Shown: positions 8,907 to 15,935, numbered from the stretch's first letter. The stretch is DNA of 64,000 nucleotides from Nocardioides sp. (GCF_024509035.1 NZ_JANINT010000010.1:1-64000), one strand, 5' to 3'. Notes: generated by a model not told the origin, from the sequence alone. Translations and numbers: made by a program.

Positions 8907-9977
8907 GTGTCCAGGTCCGCCCCGCGTCGTCGTGCCGAGCGGCCGCCGTCGCGCCGTGAGCGTGCCGCCGAGGGCGTGCGCACGCGGGCCGAGCGGGTGG
9001 CGAGCTCCCGGGCGCCGTTGGTGCTGTGGTGGCTGGTCCTGCTCGCCGGCTTCGGCTCGCTGGTGGCCTGCCTCGCCGAGCGCGGGCCGACCTGGCTCTG
9101 CGGGGCGGGCTCGATCGCGGTGGTCACGGCGTACTCCTGGGCGCTGGCCGCGCGCACGGGCGGGCGACCGGTCGTCGTGGGGCTGGTCGCGCTCGTCCTC
9201 GGTGTCGTGGTGGTCGTGAGCGACGACGACTCCCTGCGCACGGGAGCCGCGGTGCTGACCTGCGTGGTGTCGGCGGTGCTCGCGGTGATGGCGACGGTCC
9301 CCGCGGTGCGGTTCGTGCACGTGGTGCGTGAGGTCGTGATCGCGGTCGCCGTGGCGGCGGTCGGCGCGTTGGCGACCGTCGGCTTCGAGCCGGTGGTGAC
9401 GGTCGCCCGGTTCGAGTACGCCACCTTGGGCCTGTCGTTCTTCGGTGCGCTGCTGCTCGTCTACCGGCTCGGCGCGGGTCTGCACGGCCTGGGCCGTCGC
9501 GGGGTGGCGACGGTCCTGATCGGGAGCCTGGTGCTGGCCCTGACCCTGGCCTACGCCGAGCTGCTGCGCCGGTACGGCACGCCCGCTGTCGTGGACCGGC
9601 TCTTCGACGTCGTCGACTGGAGCCGCGACCACCTCGGCGCCTTCCCCCGCCCGCTGGAGGCGCTCCTCGGGATCCCGGCGCTGGCCTGGGGCACGCACAT
9701 GCGCGCCCGGCGCCGGCAGGGCTGGTGGGTGTGCGCGTTCGGGGTGGCCGCGACCATCCCGGTCGCCGTGGCGCTGGTCAACCCCTCGATCACGTTGGTG
9801 GAGGGCGGGCTCTCGGTCGTGTACGGCGTGGTCGTCGGCCTGATCCTCGGTTTCCTGCTGATCCGGCTCGATCTCGCCCTCACCGCCCCGCGGGGCAGCC
9901 GCGGCCGTCGGGGCCGGCGCGACGAGGAGGCCGGTGCCCTGCGACCCGAGCCCAGCCGCACCCGCGCGCTGCTCTGA
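8907..9977 (+). CDS. multipass membrane protein of unknown function
   Basis: 356 residues from GTG 8907. A very basic cytosolic N-terminus (about 35 residues, SRSAPRRRAERPPSRRERAA) is followed by about nine predicted transmembrane helices, for example LVLWWLVLLAGFGSLVACLA, FFGALLLVY and VVYGVVVGLILGFLLI. It ends in a basic, Pro/Arg-rich tail. No catalytic motif is recognised. It probably shares a transcript with the nitrilase-family gene upstream. Confidence 0.85.
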   Translation: MSRSAPRRRAERPPSRRERAAEGVRTRAERVASSRAPLVLWWLVLLAGFGSLVACLAERGPTWLCGAGSIAVVTAYSWALAARTGGRPVVVGLVALVLGVVVVVSDDDSLRTGAAVLTCVVSAVLAVMATVPAVRFVHVVREVVIAVAVAAVGALATVGFEPVVTVARFEYATLGLSFFGALLLVYRLGAGLHGLGRRGVATVLIGSLVLALTLAYAELLRRYGTPAVVDRLFDVVDWSRDHLGAFPRPLEALLGIPALAWGTHMRARRRQGWWVCAFGVAATIPVAVALVNPSITLVEGGLSVVYGVVVGLILGFLLIRLDLALTAPRGSRGRRGRRDEEAGALRPEPSRTRALL

Positions 9978-10043
9978 GCGTCTGGCTCGGAGCACGCGGC
10001 TCCGGTTCGGGGCTACGCGTCGGTAACGGCTAGCGTCGGCAGC

Positions 10044-10274
10044 ATGGCGCGTGAGCAGGTCACCGAGGTGCTGGCGGAGATGGTCGCCAACGTGCTGAGC
10101 GTTGCGGTCGCTCCCGGCGACACGGTCGCAGCAGGCGACACCGTGGTGCTCCTGGAGTCGATGAAGATGGAGATCCCGGTGCTGCTCGAGGCGCCCGGGA
10201 CGATCCGAGCGGTGAAGGTCGCCCCCGGCGACGTCGTCCAGGAGGGCGACGTGCTCGTGGAGCTCGTGCGTTAG
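10044..10274 (+). CDS. biotinyl/lipoyl-carrier domain protein
   Basis: 76 residues that form a complete biotinyl domain. The ESMKMEIP motif carries the Lys that is biotinylated in acyl-CoA carboxylases, flanked by the two Gly-Asp turns (VAPGDTVAAGDTV and VAPGDVVQEGDVL) typical of the flattened beta-barrel. Free-standing carriers of this type accompany biotin-dependent carboxylases. None is next to it here, so it is either a trans-acting carrier for a carboxylase elsewhere or an orphan. ATG 10044 is the only sensible start. Confidence 0.93.
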   Translation: MAREQVTEVLAEMVANVLSVAVAPGDTVAAGDTVVLLESMKMEIPVLLEAPGTIRAVKVAPGDVVQEGDVLVELVR

Positions 10275-10304
10275 CTCGCGCGACCCCGGTGTCGCTTCCT
10301 CATG

Positions 10305-10392
10305 TGGCAGAGGGGGCGGGATTCGAACCCGCGGTAGGTCTCCCTACGACCGCTTTCAAGGCGGTTCCGATCGGCCACTCCGGCACCCCTCC
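10305..10392 (-). tRNA. tRNA-Ser (anticodon TGA), CCA encoded
   Basis: Minus-strand cloverleaf: acceptor GGAGGGG pairs with CCCCTCT (one G-U), anticodon stem ACCGC/GCGGT with loop CTTGAAA, a long variable arm (GTCGTAGGGAGACCTAC region) as expected for a class II tRNA, T-stem GCGGG/CCCGC with loop TTCGAAT, discriminator G and encoded CCA. Confidence 0.96.
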
Positions 10393-10474
10393 TGGACAGC
10401 CCGCGAGCGCGGCTCGCGGCTGGTCCGGCGCACCAGGGTATCCGGCGCTGCTGCGGGCCGGGGTGGTCCGGGGG

Positions 10475-10858
10475 CTACTCCGAGCCGCCCAGCTCCAGCT
10501 CGACCTCGTCGTAGGCGAGGTCGTGCAGCCGCTGGGCGTGCCGGCCGAGGTCGACCAGCAGCCGGTCCAGCTCCCGGTGCACCGCGTCGACGTCGGGGCT
10601 CTCGAGCACCGCCGGTCCGAGGGCGCTGAGGCGGGCGAGCAGTGACGAGCGCTCGCGCAGGAGGCTGCCGGTGCGGGCGACCAGCCAGCCCTCGTCGGCG
10701 TACTCGGCCTCGGTGAGGAGGGTGTCGCGCACGAGCGCCATCTGCTGACGCACCGACCACCGCCAGCTGCCGAGCGACATCTCTGGCTCGTGCCTGGCCT
10801 CCAGGGCCTGCCCCAGGCCCTGCAACGCGACGGACATCCCGGTCGTGGTGATCGTCAT
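10475..10858 (-). CDS. small helical hypothetical protein
   Basis: 127 residues from ATG 10858, chosen because GGGAGG lies 6-7 bases upstream; the track's start at 10924 adds 22 residues. The protein is almost all amphipathic helix, with Leu/Arg/Glu-rich segments (RSSLLARLSALGPAVLE, RELDRLLVDLGRHAQRLHDLAYDEVELELG), and has no signal peptide or membrane helix. I recognise no family. It is bordered by tRNA-Ser downstream and is divergent from the next membrane protein. Confidence 0.72.
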   Translation of the reverse strand: MTITTTGMSVALQGLGQALEARHEPEMSLGSWRWSVRQQMALVRDTLLTEAEYADEGWLVARTGSLLRERSSLLARLSALGPAVLESPDVDAVHRELDRLLVDLGRHAQRLHDLAYDEVELELGGSE

Positions 10859-10968
10859 CGGAGCCTCCCGGTGGCCCGGAGCTGTGGGGGAGCTTCGAGT
10901 GTCACCCGGACGGCACGCCGCCACAACCCGCTGCGGGGCCCCAATCCGATGTCTTGTTCAATCAACCC

Positions 10969-11460
10969 ATGCCCGACGACCGCCTCGACCCCTCGACGTC
11001 CGACTATCGGCTCGCGCCGGCCTTCGCCGCCCGATTCGTGGGGGTGATGCTCGTCGGTCTTGCGGTCGCCCTGGTCGTGGTGACCCTGCTGGTCGCGATC
11101 CTCAGCCTCCCGACCGTCACCTTGCTGGTGGCGGTGGTGGTCGGTGTCGCCGGCGTGCTCGGCGCCGGGGTCGCGATCTCCCAGCGGGTGGCGGTGGTCC
11201 ACCTCGACGAGGCCGGCTACCGCGTGCGCCTGGTCCGTGGCGTCGGTGTCGCGGCGGCCGACTGGCGCGAGGTCGAGGAGGCGGTCGCCGCCTCACCCCG
11301 CGGAGTGCCGGTGCTGGAGCTGCGCCTGACCGAGGGGCGCACCACGACGATCCCGGTGCAGGCGCTCGCGGCCGACCGTGAGGAGTTCGCGCGCGACGTG
11401 CGCGACCACCTCCAGCGCGGGCAGCGACTGCGCCCGCTCGCTGACCCGGGCGCGCCGTGA
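10969..11460 (+). CDS. two-helix membrane protein with PH-like C-terminal domain
   Basis: 163 residues from ATG 10969 (the track start at 10954 is TTG). Two adjacent transmembrane helices (FVGVMLVGLAVALVVVTLLVAIL and TVTLLVAVVVGVAGVLGAGVAI) form a hairpin. They are followed by a cytosolic strand-rich domain of about 85 residues (VAVVHLDEAGYRVRLVRG, ADWREVEEAVA, LELRLTEGRTTTIPV) that resembles bacterial PH-like modules. No enzymatic motif. Monocistronic between a divergent small gene and tRNA-Ser(GCT). Confidence 0.78.
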   Translation: MPDDRLDPSTSDYRLAPAFAARFVGVMLVGLAVALVVVTLLVAILSLPTVTLLVAVVVGVAGVLGAGVAISQRVAVVHLDEAGYRVRLVRGVGVAAADWREVEEAVAASPRGVPVLELRLTEGRTTTIPVQALAADREEFARDVRDHLQRGQRLRPLADPGAP

Positions 11461-11536
11461 CGTACGCCGCCCCGGCGGCAGGCTGCCCCTGATTGGTCGT
11501 CGGCGCCGGGGCCTTGTAGCCTGTGCGGGCTGTCGG

Positions 11537-11629
11537 GGAGGCGTCGCCTAGTCCGGTCTATGGCGCCCGCCTGCTAAGCGGGTTGAGGGCAAACCCCTCT
11601 CGCGGGTTCAAATCCCGCCGCCTCCGCCA
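11537..11629 (+). tRNA. tRNA-Ser (anticodon GCT), CCA encoded
   Basis: Acceptor GGAGGCG pairs with CGCCTCC, anticodon stem CCCGC/GCGGG with loop CTGCTAA, long class II variable arm (TTGAGGGCAAACCCCTCT), T-stem GCGGG/CCCGC with loop TTCAAAT, discriminator G, encoded CCA. It borders the LuxR/peptide island on its left. Confidence 0.96.
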
Positions 11630-11633
11630 GCCG

Positions 11634-11669
11634 AACCGCCCCCGGTCCCGTGATGGACCTGGGGCGGTT
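11634..11669 (+). terminator. hairpin terminator after tRNA-Ser(GCT)
   Basis: Stem AACCGCCCC...GGTCC paired with GGACC...GGGGCGGTT across the loop CGTGAT, starting 5 bp after the tRNA. GC-rich with no long T-tract, as usual in such genomes. Confidence 0.75.
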
Positions 11670-11743
11670 TCCACGTTCCGTCCCTGGCGACGTCGGCCGT
11701 CGTTATCCTGAGAGGCGGTATCAGTTCGGGGGTCCGTAGGTCG

Positions 11744-12511
11744 ATGGTGGACGAGGTCGGGTTCACGCATGGGCCGCGCTCGCGCATCACCGAGGAGCGC
11801 CGCCAGGCAGCGCTGGACGCCGCAGCCGTCCTCCAGCTCCGCCGCAGTGAGATCGCCGCGTGCCTCGCGCGCGGCGAGCCGTGTGAGGCGGAGGTGGTCG
11901 CGCGGACGCTGGCCGGTGCGCAGCTCTGGATCCGCGACGAGATCCGCGCCTGGCGCGAGCTGCTGACCGTGCGCCCGTCGGGCACCCTGCCGCACCTGCG
12001 AGTGAGCCTGCCCTACAACCGTGAGGTGATCGCGAACGGTCTGCGGATGATCAGTCTCTGGGACTGGGACGGCCTCAAGCCGGAGGCCCGCCGTCTGCTG
12101 GCGGGGGAGCGGGTGGGCCGCTACCTGTTCGGCGTCGGCCCGGTGCAGATGAACATCGTCGACCGCCGCTTCGTGGTGCTCCAGGGCCCGTTCCTCGACG
12201 GCGAGCCGACCGTGATGGCCGTGACCGCGCCGGACTGCGTCGCCGCGGCCTGGCAGTACTGGCATGCCGCCGTGGCGTCCTCCTACCCGGCGGACGAGGA
12301 CGAGGCGGTCGAGCTCGAGGGCCTGACGCCTCGACAGCGTCAGATCGCGGCGCTGCTCGCCGTGGACACCCGGGACGAGGCGATCGCCGAGACGCTGGGC
12401 GTGAGCGTGCGCACCGTGCGCGCGGACGTCGCCCAGCTCATGGCCGCTCTCGGGGTCCGCTCGCGGTTCGCGGCCGGCACCCGCTTCCGCGAGATGGTGG
12501 ACGACGGATGA
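11744..12511 (+). CDS. LuxR-type regulator with central VDRR effector domain (paralogue 1)
   Basis: 255 residues from ATG 11744. The C-terminus (about 190-250) is a LuxR-type helix-turn-helix: LTPRQRQIAALLAVDTRDEAIAETLGVSVRTVRADVAQLM. The middle contains VDRRFVVLQGP at about residue 138, a pattern seen in TrmB/phospholipase-D-like sensory folds. The N-terminal helical segment starts HGPRSRITEERRQAALDAA. Its stop overlaps the start of paralogue 2 (ATGA), so the two are translationally coupled. No receiver or GAF domain is present, so a directly sensed small ligand or peptide is more likely than phosphorylation. First of three tandem homologues leading to a small secreted-peptide gene. Confidence 0.9.
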   Translation: MVDEVGFTHGPRSRITEERRQAALDAAAVLQLRRSEIAACLARGEPCEAEVVARTLAGAQLWIRDEIRAWRELLTVRPSGTLPHLRVSLPYNREVIANGLRMISLWDWDGLKPEARRLLAGERVGRYLFGVGPVQMNIVDRRFVVLQGPFLDGEPTVMAVTAPDCVAAAWQYWHAAVASSYPADEDEAVELEGLTPRQRQIAALLAVDTRDEAIAETLGVSVRTVRADVAQLMAALGVRSRFAAGTRFREMVDDG

Positions 12512-13284
12512 TCGCGCCAGCGTCGTTCCACGGGTCCACCCACGGTCCGCGCTCGCGCATCACGGAGGAGCGCCGTCAGGGGGTGCTTGACGCCGTGGCA
12601 CTCCTGCAGATCGCTCGCAGTGAGATCGCAACCTGCCTTGCGCGGGGCGAGCCGTGCGAGGCGGAGGTGGTCGCTCGCACCACCAGCGGTGCCCAGCTGT
12701 GGATCCACGACGAGGTCACCCGCTGGCGTGAGCTGTTGACCGTGCGTCCTGCGGGCACGGCGGGACCACTGCGGTCGATCCTCCCTCGCAACCGGGAGCT
12801 GATCGCCAACGGCCTGCAGATGGTGAGCCTGTGGGACTGGGACGGGCTCAAGCCCGAGGCGCGCCGGCTGCTGGCAGGGGAGCGGGTCGGTCGCTACTTG
12901 TTCGGGGTGGGGCCGGTGCAGATGAACCTCGTCGATCGGCGGTGGGTCCTGTTGCAGGGCCCCATGGTGGAGGGTGAGCCCACGGTGATGGCGGTGACCG
13001 ACCCGGCCTGTCTTGCAGCCGCGTGGCGGTACTGGCATGCCGCGGTGGCGTCGTCGTATCCGGCGGACGAGGACGAGGCGGTCGAGCTCGAGGGCCTGAC
13101 GACTCGCCAGCGGCAGGTGGCGGCGCTGCTCGCGGTGGACATCCGGGACGAGGCGATCGCCGAGACGCTGGGCGTGAGCGTGCGCACCGTGCGCGCGGAC
13201 GTCGCCCAGCTCATGGCCGCTCTCGGGGTCCGCTCGCGCTTCGCCGCGGGCGTTCGCTTCCGCGCCGCGATCGAGGAGCCGTGA
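12508..13284 (+). CDS. LuxR-type regulator with central VDRR effector domain (paralogue 2)
   Basis: 258 residues from ATG 12508, overlapping paralogue 1 by 4 bp. Same layout: N-terminal THGPRSRITEERRQGVLDAV, central MNLVDRRWVLLQGP, C-terminal LTTRQRQVAALLAVDIRDEAIAETLGVSVRTVRADV. The helix-turn-helix coding DNA (13143-13238) is identical over 96 bp to 12370-12465 in paralogue 1, while the middle of the protein is more divergent. This points to a recent duplication or gene conversion that keeps DNA recognition the same and lets the sensing part vary. Predicted cytoplasmic DNA-binding regulator. Confidence 0.9.
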   Translation: MIAPASFHGSTHGPRSRITEERRQGVLDAVALLQIARSEIATCLARGEPCEAEVVARTTSGAQLWIHDEVTRWRELLTVRPAGTAGPLRSILPRNRELIANGLQMVSLWDWDGLKPEARRLLAGERVGRYLFGVGPVQMNLVDRRWVLLQGPMVEGEPTVMAVTDPACLAAAWRYWHAAVASSYPADEDEAVELEGLTTRQRQVAALLAVDIRDEAIAETLGVSVRTVRADVAQLMAALGVRSRFAAGVRFRAAIEEP

Positions 13285-13398
13285 GGCGCAATGATTCTTG
13301 CCTTGCCTCGGCCGCGGTCTGCGGTCCTGGCCACGCGGGACCACCCCTTGCTCACGGACGAGTTGGTCGGGGGGTACTGATGGATCGGGGGCTCGTTG

Positions 13399-14154
13399 AT
13401 GGACCAGGTGAACCTGGGGCCGCGACATCGCATGCCGCATGAGCGCCTGCACGCCGTGCTGGACGCGGCGGCAGTCCTGCAGGTGCGCCGCAGCGAGCTC
13501 GCCTCGGCACTCGAGCGAGGCCAGGCCTGCGGGGCATGGGTGGTCGCTCGGGGCCTCTCGGCCGTCAACGACTGGATACGTGAGGACATCAAGGGCTGGC
13601 GCGACCTGCTATCGGTGCGTCCTTCGGCGACGGTGGCCGAGCTCAGGGTCTCCGTCCCGTACAACCGGCAACTGGTGGAGAACGGCCTCCGCATGGTGAG
13701 CCTGTTCGACTGGTACGGCCTCGACCCGGCCTCGCGACAGCTCCTCGCCGGGGAGCAGCTCGGGGACTACCGCCTGGGGGTGGCGCCCGTCCAGATGAAG
13801 ATCGTGGACCGCCGCAACGTGCTCCTCCAGGGGCCGTTTGTCGATGGTGAGATGACCCTGATGGTGGTCACTGCGTCGGATTGTATGGCGGCGGCGTGGC
13901 AGTACTGGCACGCGGCGTTGGCAGGGTGCTACCCGGCGGCCGAAGAGCGACGGGACCTGCGGCAGCTCACCCACCGCCAGCGCCAGGTCGCGGCTCTGCT
14001 TGCGGAGGATGCCCGTGACGAGGTGATCGCAGAGACGCTCGGCGTGAGCGTCCGCACCGTGCGGGCGGACGTTGCGCGCCTCATGGACGCGCTGGGTGTC
14101 CGGTCCCGGTTCGCCGCCGGCGCGCGTTTCGCGGAGCTCAGCGGCGAGCGCTGA
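13399..14154 (+). CDS. LuxR-type regulator with central VDRR effector domain (paralogue 3)
   Basis: 251 residues from ATG 13399 (the track uses the TTG just before it), after a 114-bp gap from paralogue 2 that contains a candidate promoter. It is the most divergent of the three: N-terminal LGPRHRMPHERLHAVLDAAAVLQ, central MKIVDRRNVLLQGP, C-terminal LTHRQRQVAALLAEDARDEVIAETLGVSVRTVRADVARLMDALG. The recognition helix (SVRTVRADVA) is the same as in the other two, so all three may bind the same site. A TTGCA-N6-TGCAA palindrome starts 15 bp after its stop codon. Confidence 0.9.
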   Translation: MDQVNLGPRHRMPHERLHAVLDAAAVLQVRRSELASALERGQACGAWVVARGLSAVNDWIREDIKGWRDLLSVRPSATVAELRVSVPYNRQLVENGLRMVSLFDWYGLDPASRQLLAGEQLGDYRLGVAPVQMKIVDRRNVLLQGPFVDGEMTLMVVTASDCMAAAWQYWHAALAGCYPAAEERRDLRQLTHRQRQVAALLAEDARDEVIAETLGVSVRTVRADVARLMDALGVRSRFAAGARFAELSGER

Positions 14155-14168
14155 CCCAAGGGGCCCGG

Positions 14169-14184
14169 TTGCAGGTTCCTGCAA
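14169..14184. promoter_or_regulatory. palindromic operator candidate, site 1 (TTGCA-N6-TGCAA)
   Basis: TTGCA GGTTCC TGCAA, part of the longer perfect palindrome GTTGCAG-GTTC-CTGCAAC. The half-sites and 6-bp spacer are the same as in site 2. Size and symmetry suit a dimeric LuxR-type helix-turn-helix. Confidence 0.6.
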
Positions 14185-14287
14185 CAGGCGCGACGACGTG
14201 GCTGGCCGCGCCCTAGGCTCCAGGCCGGGTCGGGGCTGACTGCCCTCGATCGCGTGCCGGGCTGCCACGGGGGACAGTCCGGATGCG

Positions 14288-14317
14288 GCTCCCGCTCCCT
14301 GATCCGGGTGCGGGAGC
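14288..14317 (+). terminator. hairpin in the peptide-gene leader
   Basis: GCTCCCGC pairs with GCGGGAGC across a 14-nt loop. It could end transcription from the three regulators, or act as an attenuator between site 1 and the peptide gene. No T-tract. Confidence 0.5.
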
Positions 14318-14365
14318 TCGGCCCACGTGGGGGCCGCCCGTCCCGTGATTCATGCATGCAAGCCG

Positions 14366-14381
14366 TTGCAGAAATGTGCAA
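14366..14381. promoter_or_regulatory. palindromic operator candidate, site 2 (TTGCA-N6-TGCAA)
   Basis: TTGCA GAAATG TGCAA in an AT-rich stretch about 106 bp before the peptide start codon. A further TGCAA half-site lies at 14357. Same half-sites and spacing as site 1, 197 bp apart. Confidence 0.6.
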
Positions 14382-14486
14382 TGCACAATTTTGAGGCGGT
14401 CGTTTCTTCGCGTGCGGACGCCTCGCGCCAGGACAATCGTCGCACCGGGTCTTCCGTGGGACCCGCGTAGAAGGTGGAGAGGGAAC

Positions 14487-14621
14487 ATGAACATTGCACG
14501 TAAGGTCGCCGTCGCCGCTATCACCGCGACGCTGAGCTTCGGCCTTCTGGGGATCTCGGCCCCGGCGCACGCCGACAGCAGCTGGGGCATCGGCCGCCCC
14601 GGTCCCGGCGGGGGTCGCTAA
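14487..14621 (+). CDS. secreted small peptide precursor, candidate signalling peptide
   Basis: 44 codons from ATG 14487, supported by GGTGGAGAGGGAAC just upstream; the track's longer ORF from 14352 lacks such a site. The product has a textbook signal peptide (basic NIARK, hydrophobic VAVAAITATLSFGLLGISA, then APAHA). Cleavage after AHA would release DSSWGIGRPGPGGGR, 15 residues rich in Gly, Pro and Arg with one Trp and no Cys. It lies between three LuxR-type regulators upstream and a convergent related regulator downstream, with palindromic sites in its leader. Most likely an exported pheromone or other bioactive peptide; no protease or maturation enzyme is encoded nearby. The role is inferred, the coding call is strong. 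Confidence 0.8.
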   Translation: MNIARKVAVAAITATLSFGLLGISAPAHADSSWGIGRPGPGGGR

Positions 14622-14627
14622 CAGCTC

Positions 14628-14698
14628 GGTCGAGCCGGGGACCCAACTCACCCCCCACTTGTTCGGTCCCAGTGCCACCCCCCCGGCCCGGCTCGACC
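14628..14698. repeat. long-range inverted repeat after the peptide gene
   Basis: GGTCGAGCCGGG at 14628-14639 is the perfect reverse complement of CCCGGCTCGACC at 14687-14698, with a C-rich 47-nt loop. It directly precedes the strong terminator at 14703 and may stabilise the 3' end of the short peptide mRNA. Confidence 0.55.
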
Positions 14699-14702
14699 AC
14701 CA

Positions 14703-14743
14703 TGACGAAGGGCAGTGACGCAAAGCGTCACTGCCCTTCGTCA
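14703..14743. terminator. strong bidirectional hairpin between peptide gene and convergent regulator
   Basis: Perfect 19-bp stem (TGACGAAGGGCAGTGACGC and its complement) with loop AAA, located between the two convergent genes. Confidence 0.88.
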
Positions 14744-14769
14744 CGTCTCTGTCGAGCCAGGGTCGGTGC

Positions 14770-15792
14770 CTAGTCTGCCGTGATCTCTTCGTCGCCGTCC
14801 TCATCGTCCGTCCCGGTAATGCCCAAACGCCCGATGCGGTAGCCGAGCTGGAAACGCGTCTCGGCCTCGAACTCCTCCTTGAGATCGGCGATGTAGCCCG
14901 CATAGGTCCGCGGGCTCACGCCCAGACGCTTGGCGGAGACCGGGTCGGAGTGCCCCTCGATCAGCATCCGGAGCGTCATCGACCGCTGCTCGGAGGCGAT
15001 GTCGCGCATGACCGAGGCCTCACTGCTGGTGAACGGGCGCCCTCGCTCCCACGAGCGCTCGAACACGTCGACCAAGTAGGCCACCACGGACGGCTCCCGG
15101 ACCACCAAAGCGATGCGATGGGTCTCCTTGCTGGGCAGAATCGCCGTCCGGCGGTCGACCACGATCATCCGGTTGAAGAACTCGTCGAGGGTGCGCACCT
15201 CACCGCCGCGTGCCGTGATCTCAGCGACGTACTCTCGCGTCGAGTTGTTGCGACGCGCGCTGTGCTGGTACAGCGTGCGCATGCGAGCGCCTCGTTCGAG
15301 CAACGCGGTGTCGCGCAGCACCACATGGGGCAGCGCCTTAGTGTCGCGGATCGCCTGCGGTTGTGCGGTGAGCACCTCCTCCTCGCAGTCCGCCACCAGG
15401 CTGGCGATGAACGGGTCGATCTCCTCCAGCGGAAGGTAGGTGAACGGGCCACCGGCGATCTCCTGAGGTGCCCGGCGCCAGGCGTGCGACAGCGCGCCGA
15501 AGGCGGTCGCCCACTGGGACGACTCGCTCAGCAGCCGCGCGCCCTCCTGGCCGAGTGGCGACACCACGCGGGACTGGACGATCGCAGGATCCTGGGCCTC
15601 CCACCGGGCACTGTCCGAGGACATTCGCACCAGCCCCAGCGAGCGCAGCAGCTCCAGCGCGGGGTGAAGGTCACCTCCGGGTACGAGGCGCCGATCCTCG
15701 GTGGAGATCCCGCTGGCGGTGACCATCTCCTCGTAGAGCGCCGTGCCAGCACTCTCGAACAGTGCCCGATCGTCCGGACCCAAGGACTCCAC
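14770..15792 (-). CDS. LuxR-type regulator with central VDRR domain, distant homologue convergent with the peptide gene
   Basis: 340 residues from GTG 15792, chosen for the GGGGAGG site just upstream; the track's 473-residue version is an upstream extension. Three parts are seen: an N-terminal region resembling a winged-helix/TrmB-like module (ALYEEMVTASGIS, HPALELLRSLGLVRM); a central segment (about 120-260) with HSARRNNSTREYVAEITARGGEVR and IVVDRRTAILP as in TrmB/phospholipase-D-like ligand-binding folds; and a C-terminal helix-turn-helix (ISEG-type: LIEGHSDPVSAKRLGVSPRTYAGYIADL). The tail is acidic. The VDRR motif links it to the three regulators on the other side of the peptide gene. Likely a ligand-responsive transcription factor; the peptide is the obvious candidate ligand, though unproven. 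Confidence 0.86.
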   Translation of the reverse strand: MESLGPDDRALFESAGTALYEEMVTASGISTEDRRLVPGGDLHPALELLRSLGLVRMSSDSARWEAQDPAIVQSRVVSPLGQEGARLLSESSQWATAFGALSHAWRRAPQEIAGGPFTYLPLEEIDPFIASLVADCEEEVLTAQPQAIRDTKALPHVVLRDTALLERGARMRTLYQHSARRNNSTREYVAEITARGGEVRTLDEFFNRMIVVDRRTAILPSKETHRIALVVREPSVVAYLVDVFERSWERGRPFTSSEASVMRDIASEQRSMTLRMLIEGHSDPVSAKRLGVSPRTYAGYIADLKEEFEAETRFQLGYRIGRLGITGTDDEDGDEEITAD

Positions 15793-15865
15793 GGCGTGCC
15801 TCCCCTTTCGACCGTCCCCCCATGCGTGCCGAACCTGTGAGCCGATGATTCCACAGGAGCCGACA

Positions 15866-15900
15866 CGAAGGGCCCCGTCCGTGGTGGACGGGGCCCTTCG
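15866..15900 (-). terminator. hairpin terminator after pckG
   Basis: Perfect 15-bp stem CGAAGGGCCCCGTCC / GGACGGGGCCCTTCG with a 5-nt loop, 36 bp beyond the pckG stop and upstream of the regulator gene read on the same strand. Confidence 0.85.
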
Positions 15901-15935
15901 GGTGATCTTCGTGACGCTCGGATCGGACGGGCTGG

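Larger units (their letters stand above)
14155..14486 (+). promoter_or_regulatory. 332-bp leader/regulatory region before the peptide gene
   Basis: No convincing gene here. It contains two matched palindromes (14169-14184 and 14366-14381), a TAGGCT -10-like hexamer at 14214 with a poor -35 and the first palindrome centred about 49 bp before the predicted start (an activator-like position), a GC hairpin at 14288-14317, and an unusually AT-rich stretch around 14345-14400. Promoter placement is by eye. Confidence 0.55.

Noticed and set aside
13288-13301. GCAA-N6-TTGC inverted repeat before the third regulator gene
   Set aside because: Superficially like the TTGCA-N6-TGCAA sites but with the opposite half-site polarity and only 4-bp arms; likely chance.
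14284-14349. Possible 21-codon ORF (MRLPLPDPG...TWGPPVP) in the peptide-gene leader
   Set aside because: Has a G-rich stretch upstream and a Trp-Gly pair, but overlaps the leader hairpin, lacks a signal peptide and is too short to support by sequence alone.
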